This document shows positions 9,442 to 20,900 of a DNA stretch of 26,123 bases, in pieces (position 1 is the stretch's first letter; every line of letters starts with the position of its first letter). The stretch comes from Elysia marginata. Taxonomy: Eukaryota > Mollusca > Gastropoda > Plakobranchidae. Location of the stretch: assembly GCA_019649035.1 (NCBI GenBank), contig BMAT01007957.1, forward strand, positions 61,611 to 87,733, in the 5' to 3' direction. Under the pieces are notes generated by a model. The model did not search any database, was not told the DNA's origin, and saw only the letters and a list, made by a program, of their open reading frames with translations. The position numbers and the translations under genes were made by a program.

Positions 9442-11702
9442 TCTCTAATAGCAATGGGGCCTCTCTTACTCAATGTTAAAAAAAACAAACAAACAAAATG
9501 GAAAAAGTAAAAAAACGGACGGGCCTACATACCTGCTGTTACTATTCATAAAAATTTCGCCATTCTTATTATTACTCTATAGGGATAGATCATTACTGGA
9601 TTTATCAAGTCACATTAAGAGTTAGAAAGAAATTCGACTGTAAAATCTATAACAAGGCAGGAGGATTAACCAATACATATACAATGTAATAAGATTTACC
9701 TAAGTTTCATGAACTTTGTCATGAAAACAACAAAAATGTTCGAAAGCCGAACTTCAAAATATTTTACAATTTGTTCTCCTCACATCATATGCAGTAACGT
9801 AGCTTTGGACTCAAGATTCCATTCATGTAATAGAACAGCCAAGTGTAATTCAATTCTTTTAATAAAAAATTAAATCTTCTTATTAAAATTGTTTAAAACA
9901 TTTAAGAGCTCAAACTTGGTTATGGTTTCTGATTTTACGCTAATTTTGGCAAAATAATCTTAAAATTTAAACCAAGCGTTGATTCTTAGACGCATTGTGT
10001 TTGCGCCAGGGGTTATTGCAACTAAGTCTTTAAGTTGACACATAGTTATGGTAAGTAATTTCCGCGTACTGAATCAAAAGTCAATATGATAATGAAGAAT
10101 TAAGACTTTCCTTTTTGAAGTTAAGTCTTTTGGCTTGGGAAACACCCTTTTGGATACACGCACAAAACAGAGTGACAACACATAAGACAATTTGACGTTG
10201 AAAAGTGATAATCATAGATGAAATATCTTTGTTCTTTGAAATCTTTGTAATTGTCTATGCCCTTTCCAGACAAGTAGGTTTTCGACGTAGTTCTTTAATG
10301 TGTTGGAAAATAAACTAAATGTTTTCTAGTTTTAATTTTTCGCACCATATATGAGAAACAGGGACGCCAAAAAGTTTTTAAAGGCTTGAACATGAGGATT
10401 CTACCTTTGTAACTCACATTAGAGTTATATGTATAGACAAAAGCTATGAAATTCAATAGCATAAAAAAGAATAACTATTACTATCGATTGGAAAATTTTC
10501 ATAAGATGAAAGCACGGAAAAAGCGAAAAGAAAAAAAAAATTGGAAGTTGTGCATCACTGGAGGAACCATTTTGAGATGAATTGTAAAATCTAAACATTG
10601 AAGACTGTAGCTGTTAGATCATTTTATTGTATGACCTCATCAGTGATATAGGTGGTAGATGATAATTGTGTTTCACAATAGAGATAGGTTGATAATGTCA
10701 GGTCAACTCACTCTCCTTTAGTCGTAATGCGCTAGAGAACAGTTTGGCCCGTGGTGATTGTGATTCAAAATCAAGAGGCGGTTTTATTCAAAATAAGCAC
10801 AAAAGATTGAAGAAAAGTTTCAGATCTGTATGTGATTCATTAAACAAATACACGAAAGAAGCCAACGTCCATTAAAGAAGTTAGCAATGAAGGGAGTCTA
10901 AGTTCGCAGTGTTCTCAAATGAGTTAGCTATAGAAAAAAAAACCGGATTCACTAACTGCACAGTTTATACTAGGCGTTGACAACTTTAAAAATTTTGGCC
11001 TATCAGTTTAAAGTGAACTCTCCAGATGCGTTATTGATTCTACGTCCTTCACTAGTATTATTATCTTCCTGTTTTAAATGATTTCTGTATACTTCTTTTC
11101 ACGAAATATGCTGTAAGAAAAAAGACTTAAACCCCATGTAATGTTAAGCCGTTCACGTGAAAACCTTACTTTGTACAAATTACCTATGGCCTTGACGGCT
11201 ATTGACAATGTGACCAATGTGAAGACCTAGTATCCGCGGTTCACCTGGTGATAGGTATTTCTTATATATGCATTATAATAAAGATAAGCCAGTATAACTG
11301 TTTGAAAACAGTGTAAAACCAATGGCAATCTTAAAATAGCAATTTCCAACATGTTAACGGGCTGTTTATGCTCCAAATCTTTGACAAAGGGTGGGTTTTT
11401 CATTTTAGCTGTTTGATCTTGTACAATTTTTTGAAAATCGATAATCGCTAGCAAAAAAACCCAAAAAAACTTGATATCAAAGAATGTGCCGCGCCTCCAA
11501 TTTCAACTATTCACGTGGTTCTAAATCAGGCAGGTAATAATTAAATATTGGTATTTGTTTACCTGTACTTATACAACCTTCATAAATCATGGTCTTTTGA
11601 ACTTGATCGAACAAAAATCAAACAGCAACAAACAACAACAACAACAACGCACTTTTCTACAAAAAAAAATACAATTGTGATCGCCTACAACCTTGACCTA
11701 GT
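9442..11702. other. 3' flank and probable 3' UTR side of the transporter gene
   Basis: AT-rich with no supported protein gene. The transporter's 3' UTR must lie in the right part, reading leftwards from 11702. CA/ACA tracts occur at about 9480-9500 and 11622-11648. A 75-codon minus-strand frame (11227-11454) has no recognisable domain. Confidence 0.5.
10783..10788 (-). terminator. possible polyadenylation signal
   Basis: TTTATT on the plus strand reads AATAAA on the minus strand. It is the first canonical hexamer I find downstream of the transporter stop codon and would give a 3' UTR of about 0.9 kb. A variant CATAAA lies closer (about 11365), so this assignment is weak. Confidence 0.2.
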
Positions 11703-11920
11703 TTAAGCAAAGAAGCCCCACACAAAGGCGCCAAGGGTCATAAGAAGGACCGCGTGAAAGTTGAGGAACCGCCGCCAGAACTTGTCCTCGTGGATTGACG
11801 TCTGTTTCTCTTCCAGTGCCCGCATCTCCTCATCCGTCATCACATGCTCCTCACCGTGCATCTTTTCAATACCACAGATCCACTCCCAGGCTTTGCGGTA
11901 CCAAGGTAGAGAGTCGTAAT
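11703..11920 (-). CDS. SLC5A exon, C-terminal (residues 530-601 and stop)
   Basis: Acceptor CTCCAG before ATTACGAC; the split Asp codon is completed here (phase 1). It encodes the cytosolic linker with [15 protein letters not shown], an acidic [12 protein letters not shown] segment and the last transmembrane helix, ending GAFVWGFFA and TAA at 11703-11705. This order and ending match vertebrate SGLTs, which end in a similar helix and FA. Confidence 0.93.
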
Positions 11921-14900
11921 CTGGAGCACACATGTATCAGCAAAGGTTGGAGCAAATAGGTCTTAAAGCGCAACCACAGGCCTAACCATCCAAATTATAA
12001 AAAAAAAAAACCATCTGAATCTAGCTTAAACGCCTTCAAAAACAGCATCGATGGACTTTCAGGGACTACAAATACAACACCACCTTCCCACAACATTCAG
12101 TGCTTCAATCCTCGCAAGGTGTTCGGGATTGAAAACCTCATAATCATCGACGGGCTTACCGATGAATACATATTCTTGCATTCTTAAAAATATTACATTG
12201 ACCTATCGTACTCCGAAGTGATTTGGAACAAAAGCAAACTAAAATTGTTCAGTGTGTTCTACACAGGGAAGAAGACATTTTGTGTGAGGAGCAGACTTAA
12301 CCAATATTTTGTTTTATCTAAAAAGTTAGGTTTCTTTTCTTACAATAATCCATAAGAATGAAATACTAACAAGACCTACACTTCATTTCGAAGGGAAAGC
12401 ATGATAAAGCCCTGCTAGATAGGCATATGTGCAAAATCAATATTTTTCTTACCATACTTTTAAAGTTATGTCTAGAACATTGACTTTTTTTTTGCTATAC
12501 CGTTACAGTGATCTCTAAAAACATTAATTTCATCAACATACCGCTGGGCTTAAAATTTTTTCTTAATTTACCATTTAGCTTATATCTTAAAAAACATCAA
12601 TTTTCTGAACATACCGTCTTGGTAGGGTTTCGGCGTCTCCATAGGCTCGGGTGCGTTCTCGGCGCTGTCGTCGCTGTCAATGTCAATCCTCTTTCGGGTG
12701 CTGAATCTGTTCCAGTAGGTCAGACGCTCCAGCTGTACAGTAGGAAACGACACACGCATAGAAAAGTTGATGGTGTGTGTGTGTGTGGTGGGGTGTCGTT
12801 ATGTACTCTAAAATTACATTACGAAAAAAGTGATCTTTTGGCTTTACGCGTTCGTCAGACAAAAAAAAAAATTAGAAACGTGTGAGACACTTACATAAAT
12901 ACGCACAGGACTAACAATAACAGAAATGCAATAATATTATTATAAACAATATAAGATATGAATGATGAGATAAAAAAAGAAACAAAATGTACCTAGAAAT
13001 CTAAATAAAATCTATCTGCCGGAAAAGGGGGGAAAGGGGGAAGGGGGGGAACTAGGGGGGAGGGGCCTGAGGATCCACGAAAATTGTAATTTAATTACAT
13101 AGTGAAAAAATGAAAAGAACTAACAATGAAAAGCGAGAATTATTTACAAAAAAATAAGAGCGTATCAACCAGTTAGGCCTAGAATTTACTCACGTGCACA
13201 TCGTCAATGGGCGGGGTCAGCAACGTCACAACGACGGTTACTATGGTGACGATGCCGTAAAGCAGGATGCCGAAGTGAAGGTAGTGGACCTTGGCGATGA
13301 TGTCTGGCTTGCTGGACTTGTCATCGTCACCACATGGGTAGCGGGTGTAGGAATACTCCCAGGCGAAACGGATGATACCAACCACAAGGCCGACCATCAG
13401 TCCCCAGAAAGAGCCCTAGGTGTATTGAGATAGTACATAATTACGTAATAAAGCATTTTCTTATACAGATGGCGAAGCAATGTGACACATATATCAAGAT
13501 GGGGAACGCGTCCCAACTTTAAAGTAGAGCTCTTTTCAGCTATGAATCAATGTAGGTCAACATGAATTAGAGTCACATTGACCAACTGCATAAAAGAGAT
13601 TAGCTCCGAACTTACGGACGCGTCTGCAATCTTGATAGGGAAAGACTATAGACAATAGGCGGACTATTAATATCAAAATAATGACCCGCTCTTAACAACT
13701 GCGCGTTTTTATTAAGGAAATCAAAATGAGGCATTGAATAAAAAATAGTGGATAGAATTCATTAAGTATTTGTCCTTATTAAGACATCGAAACTTAGACA
13801 AAGAATCGATGTCAGTGCTTTTTACATGTAGTTTGTTTCTTGCATCATGTCATATGTAACATTTTAGGTTGAGTAAAAAAACGTAACCTTTTAAAGTTAT
13901 ACTTGTTGTGTTGTAATTGACCTGATCAGGCAAAAGCCTGAGACGTCAAAAGTGCTTTCTTCTTTTCCTCATACAATTAAATGTGTTTATTTGTTTTCTT
14001 CCTTTCTTAGAATTAACTTCTCTCCGTTTTATTCTTACATACTGTGTCTTTCTTTTCTTCTCTCTTTTAAGTGTCTAAAGCCTATGCTTCCTCGTTATCA
14101 ACCTCGGTATTTCTACCTTCCCCTTTAAGTTAAAAAAGGCAAATAAATGTTGTTCTTTTTTCAAATTATTAAGCCAAATTAAAATGTAACGTTTTAAAGT
14201 CCCATACATCCTATTCTGGACCAAGCAGACTGAACGAGATATTGGACAGAACTTTGATTTTCTCGTTGACAAGTTATATTTATATAGTCTCTTAAATTAT
14301 CAATAATATACGACTCCAACCCCGACTACCAGCTTAAGTGGCCCAGTTCATCCGAGCTACAGGCAACTCCTCAGTGTCAAACTCCTTAAAGATCAATAAA
14401 ATCTCCTTCCTTAAATATTCATAAAAACAACTATTCAAAATAAATGCATTCTGGTTATTGCTTAATGGTGCTGACAGTCCATACTTTCTTGTCAGATGTA
14501 TCAAAAAATTAAGATTTCCGAATTAAGCTGTGTTTGTGCTGCTGGAGTCTCGCATTTCTCCCCTCAGAAAAAAGCCCTCGATGCATGGCCTTACCGTTTC
14601 ATTGGTTCTTTTCCAGAAGATTGCCAGGACATAAACAGCACAGATGGGCGGGGCAAGGAATGACGTGATGGCCTGGATGTAGTGAAACAGTTCGGTTACA
14701 GATTGAACTACGGGGATCCAGATCACACCCACGCCTACCAGGATAACAACACACAACCTGGTTGTGGGGGGGGGGAGGGGGGAGGGGGGACACAAAACGG
14801 ATAAGATAAAATAATTCATTATTCACCCCCGTGGGAAAATTGTTTTGGAGAGTGGTAAGGTAAAAATCACACAGAAATCCCTACTAAATTATATCCCACT

Positions 14901-17900
14901 TGTCTAACTTAAATACACATTACTGGTACTTTTTCTCTTAGCAAAGAAATGTTTAACACGTAAGAAACCAAAGACAGACAATAAAAATTAACAAAGTAAA
15001 AAAAAAAAACCTTTGGAGTTAAAGGCTGTGAGACGTACGTAAGTGGAAAGAGTACAAATTGTTATTTCACTCAAAACGCTATTTCTTGTTTTGATTAAAA
15101 ATTGATGAGACAAAATTTTAATTGTCTAACCAGAAAAATCCTGAAGCTTAAGCAAAATTCCATTGTCTTAAACCAGAACAATTTCTTTCACATGTTTTAA
15201 ATTGCTAAAATTCAACAAACAAATAATTAGCTATGAGCTGCGTCTTTAGAAAAAAAGTTAGCTGACAGCCGCAAGGTGTGAAGAACAGTTATGGAAATCT
15301 TTTTCGCGACGAAGACCACAACCATGAGCATTTCTGCCACCCTAAGGCTAACCAACTTGTCTCAAAAATTGTGCTTTACTTCTCTTTGTTTTATATTATT
15401 TTCAGCCAAATGTCTTTTGTCAAAGCCAGATCAGCAGACCTCCACTACAAGAAGTTTTTTCGACTTGCCAAACCAACACATTTCGCGGCTAATCATAAAA
15501 ATGGCAAATACGTCGCTCTGCCTTGGCGTGGCACAATAGAGGGAGATGAGTTTGCTTACCTCATGGTTTCGAGGCCATTTTTTAAAAAAATCTCAAAGGT
15601 CTATACACCAGAGTCAATAACTTAACTATAAAATCTTTAAAAAATGTTGAAAGGTAATGTTTTTTTACTAACAATCTTTTCTTCTGTCACCGCGTAACTC
15701 ATGTAAGTCGAAGTTCTCACCTTGAGCCTCGCCATGATTCAGATACACAATTTTTTTCAAAACCAAAAAGTAACAACAACAACAAATAAAAAAAAAAACA
15801 AGAAAAGAAGTTCGGAAGGCAGCCATGACACATGAGAAAAAAAAACCCAACAGAATTTTAACATTCTCACTTAATGCATTTTCTGTTGCAGTTGCCCCCA
15901 ACCAGTACATATGATTAGGATATCGCGCGCAAAACTTACATTACAATGCGTTGATATTTAAAAAAAATGATTCTATGAGATTTTATCGATAAAAATTGCA
16001 TGAAATTATCAAAACGTTGTGGAAGAAAATTAGAAAAAGAGCAATAAATCTACATTTGAAAGGTGTTTTCCCGAACTAAAACTTCTGACATCATACACAT
16101 TGAGACTCGTTGTGATACTTGTTTTCCAAGCGACTGGATAAATATAGCACCTAAGATGTGTGATCTCAAAGCAATAAGAATTTTTCCTAATGAAAGTTTT
16201 CTTGCCTAAAAGGGTTTCACTTATTTAATGTGCGTGGTCAATGCCTCATTTACCCTGGCTGCCTATTCACTAAAAAGGTGATAGTAGTCGCTTTCAGCAA
16301 AAAGGAAGAAAACATGACACACAGAGCCTAGGCTCTAAAGTTAAAACGGAAGAAGACGTGATCCGTAAAATTTAGAATTTTATCCTGGTGGGTGTTATCA
16401 AGTTTAAACCAAGGGCGGCAACTGAGCAGTTACATACCTAGCGCCTGCTTTCTTTGGGAGTATTGCATACTTTTGTGTAACTTTTATCTTGCTGAAAAAT
16501 ATACAATACTCTCAGGACAGCATAGAATTTAGACTCTAGCTCATGATATATCTTCTAAATCTAGATCAAAGTCTAGGTTAGCTGGATTGATTTTTAGACT
16601 TTATTCATATTTTTAGACACTAAATCGAGATTCTAGTTCTAGATTTGGTCCAGATTCTATTAATTCAGAATTTGACATACGAAATGGGAAAACGGGTGAA
16701 GGTTTAGTTTTGCATGCTCGTGAGCTTTCCGATTTCTGATGTGTTTGAAAGTTGGCGCAATTTTTTTTCGTAAATTTAGAGTAGACCGAACAGCTTATGC
16801 CTTTTCCTACCTGCCAACGATCATGAGCTCGACCTCGGTGGCGTTGGTTCGGATCCTCCTCCAGATGTCCATGGTGAAGATGGTACTGCTGCTGTTGAAG
16901 ATGGATGTGAGGGAGGAGATAAGCGCAGACATCATCACGGCCAGCATCAGGCCGCGAAGACCGTTAGGCATGAGGCGTAGCACCAAGGTCGGGAAGGCAA
17001 TGTTAGTGCAGCTGTCCTGGTCACAAACCTCCTTACAGATGGCTGGGTCGGCGCACGCTACGTCATCTGGTGAGAGGTTGGTTGATTTGATCTCTTAATT
17101 TTTGGATGCAGCTCTTCCGATTTATAATTATTTAGAATTAACTTACATTTGTGAGGAAACAAGTGTGAATCAGCTCAGAATAATTTTGAGTGAGAGCAGC
17201 TTTAGTATATAATAGTTTGGGAGAACATGTTTTAAACCATTCTATTTCTTCAAAATGGAACAAATCAATGGAAACTGTATTTTCTTTAAACCGTTCATGG
17301 GCACAGAATACAGGTTTAATCAAAATTTTATGTTGATAACTCATGTCAAAATTTCCACTTGTGCCAGAGTTACCCTGGTCACCTCACATTTTCTCTTGTG
17401 ACATAACCATGCATTTCAATTGTTTATGTACTGGTACTATTGTACACTCATCAGGCAAGGATTTGTTAGGCAACGCAGTTTTCAAGAAGATGCTTCCTTC
17501 CGTGCATTCATTAATGGAAAAGAATTATCTTTTCTTACTGAGGCCTGATTTCTCTGAGAGTATTGTATATTTTTCTGAAAGATAAAAGTTGCACAAAAGT
17601 ATGCAATACTCCCAATAAAACCAGGCGCTAGGTATGTAACTGCTCAGTTGCCGCCCTTGGTTTAAACTTGACAACACCCACCAGGATAGAGCACTCTGGC
17701 TATCATGCCGGGGAAGACCATGAGCCACATTGGCAGGAACTTGAGGTAGCCGGCCAGGATACAGCCTGCTTTGGCATGGGACAAGTTCTTGGCGGCCAGA
17801 GCACGCTGGACAATCACCTGAGAAGGACAAAACATAACCATAGTAAGGGGAATGAGACTTAAGGTAAAACAAGATCAGTGGCTCTTCTGTGAAAGATATT

Positions 17901-20900
17901 ACGCAAAATTGCTATCGTGGTTTTTGTAATTAAGACCTAGATGTGAATGTCTCACTTAAGTGCGTTTCTTACTTTAATAACGAGTTTTAAATTCAGAGCT
18001 AAAAAACAATAATTGGAAATATATAAAGTATATCCTCATTATTGCATACATTTAAAAACTTGTGCTCTATAGGCATCGGGTAATTCTAATTAATTCCTAC
18101 ATAATACTGTCTTTAAAATATTTTCCAAAACATCTTCGTTAGCACATGAACCAGCATAAATTATTGTTCTAAAATTAATTATTAAATTTCTCTAGGAGCG
18201 ACTTGAGAAAAATTCCGCTACTCTCGTTAAAATCTCATTCCTAATAGAAACAACGTGAATTCAGTTAAACATGGAGTCTTTCAGATATTCATTATCTGTC
18301 CAGGAGAAGCTATATGATTACCATAGCACATCGAAATAAGGTGCTTTGTTTCATTACGTAGCGAACATGAACTTCCACATAATCTACTTCAACCTTTTCA
18401 CTTTTGGTCACAATAGAGAAAGCTTAGTTATTGATTAGAAAAAGTACCCTTCTGTAAATGAATCAATTTACTTGAGAAAGGCGCGTAAGATTTGCGTGAC
18501 GGCGAGAGAAAGTCGATAATTTGTTAAAAGAACAAAAATGTATTATTCAACTTACAGAATGTTTTCAAGCAACGGCAAAAGAAGCGTGAGGACAATTTAT
18601 CAGTTGCAAAAATATGTTTTTAAAGTATTTTTGTTTCTTAGTAGCGTACATAATCTCAAAAACTTTTTATAATTGGCAGAACTTAAGGTAGTTTTTATGT
18701 TTTACTATAACACTAAACATAATTTGACTTTGGCTTATGCGTACGTCTTTCACACTAAATAGCTAGCCTGAGCAGAGCAGCAATACTGCACAGAGATGAG
18801 GGTCAGACCATGGTCGGAGATAGTTCGGGTCGTGAATATAATAATTATTATTATTACAACGCTGCAGATAAACTGACATAGATAATGATACATCTTTCAC
18901 AACAGAGGAGTTACCTGATCAGAGCACCAGTACCACACAGACGAGATGGCCAGACCAAAGAAGACGCCAGGCCAGGGAAGATCACCGTCATCAGCAGACC
19001 GGACAAGATGGTAGGAGTTAGACGGTGGAATGCCACAGTCAGTGTACCGGTAACTGTCGTTCTTGCCCAGGTGATAGGTGGTCGTGTTGGGCATCGCAGA
19101 GAAGAATTTATGCTCCAGTTCATTGTAGCCACCCACCTCGATAAAGCCTGAGAGAAACCATACATAATGGTTTATTAGGTGTTCCCTATCCAACTTACCC
19201 CGATAAAGCATGAATTAGACCAGACAAAATGATTATTAAGTGTTCTCAGTCCGATCCACCTAGATGAAGCCTGAATTAGACCAGACAAAATGTTTACTAA
19301 AAGTTCCCAATCGCACCCACCTTCACTAAGCCCGAACAAGACCCACAGCTATGAGACATTATCTGCTTTGGTGGGAACAGACACAATGAGTAATATTGTT
19401 ATGGAGTCCCAAACGTTCTTGCAAAAATATTTTAATGAGCTAAAAATGTTAATAAGCTACCAATGTTTAAAATTTTTGGAAAGAAACATCATTTTTGTAT
19501 ACTGTACATTCTTTACATTAAACGTTGTACTTTTTCACAAGGTGCAGTATTTTTCTGCTACAAGATTTCATTAGAAAAAGATTTGAAAACACAACTATAA
19601 CGACCTCCTACCTAAGGACAAAAGGTAATCAAGATTTTCTTGTGGCAAGATTTTAAAAAAATCTGTTCTATGCATAAAACTACAATGCATATAATGATGA
19701 CATCACCATACACAGATCCAGGAGTATTAAAAGCGTGTACATATTGACCTAATCATTTTATTCATAAAAATAGTGGAGGCAGCCCCTGCACAATCAGTAA
19801 TGATCGAAAGATCTAAGAAGATATTTAAGAAGCGTGGGGGCAACATGCTATGTGCTATGTTTCTTTGAGTGGCAAGGCAGTGAGTGTCAAAACTACTTTA
19901 AGTCGAGGCTTTGAAACATACTAAAACCTAATTTAATCCACTCAGAACTTTATACTTTAAAGATTTTAATTCATTTTTCTAAAGTTAGAGATGAATAACA
20001 TTGGCGGTAGATAATTTGCTTTTTTTGCTCCTAAACATTTTAAAACCAGAACGTTACAACACAAAGTAGCACAGAAAATATTGAATTAGAGATTGCCTGA
20101 TATCCCCTTGAATGAAGTTTAACTTTCAATGATGAACATTTTTATTTTTAGCTTCGATTTAGTACCATGGTTTAACTAAATAAGAGGTCCGTTTCATAAA
20201 TAAGTTTCCCACCTCCATAAATCAACAACCAAAAGACATAAGATGATGAAATTTGGCACAGATTGCCTTTAACATCTAACCTATTCAACGTAACATCCAC
20301 CATTGTTGGCGCCTTTCACTATCCGTTGTAACCTGTCTTTAAATGCAGTGACGTAGGAACATTTGTCCAGGTTCTTTATTGCTACTTTCGTAGCCTGAAT
20401 AATGTCCTCTTCTGTTTCAAATCGCTGGCCGCAAAGATGTTCTTTGATTTTAGGGAATAGGTGAAAATCACAAGGGGCAAAGTCAGGTGAATAGCGAGGG
20501 TGCTCCAGCAGTTCCCACTTGTAGCCAGCCAAAACGTCTGTCACTGCCTGGGCCGTATGGGCTGGCGCATTGTCGTGATGAAACAAGATGCCTGACTCCA
20601 ACAGCCCGGGTCGATTCTTTCGAATGGCAGGTCTGAGTTTGTCTTGCAGCACCTTCTTGTAGTACTGTGCATTGATTGTGGTGCAGATAGGTACAGGCCA
20701 GCGCAGAATCACACCATTCATGTCAAAAAAGATCATGTGCATGACCTTGAGAGCCCCTTGTTTGCGTCGAACTTTCTCTAGACGAGGCTCATCAAAGTCT
20801 CTCCATTCGGCTGACTGCCGCTTTGTTTCAGGATCCCAGGAATACGCCCAAGTCTCACCACCGGTAATTATCCGACCCAATAAGTCATTTTGCTCAGTTT

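Noticed and set aside
15278-15625. Plus-strand frame of 115 codons as a gene
   Set aside because: No recognisable domain, and it lies in an intron of the opposite-strand gene in AT-rich DNA; chance is sufficient.
16739-17098. Plus-strand frame of 119 codons
   Set aside because: It is the antisense shadow of the transporter exon at 16811-17066; the minus-strand reading has conserved SGLT motifs and splice sites.
16381-17688. The inverted repeat as terminal repeats of a transposon carrying the exon
   Set aside because: The arms include coding bases and a splice site of the host gene, and no target duplication flanks them, so a local inverted duplication fits better.
17668-17862. Plus-strand frame of 64 codons
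   Set aside because: Antisense of the transporter exon at 17682-17817.
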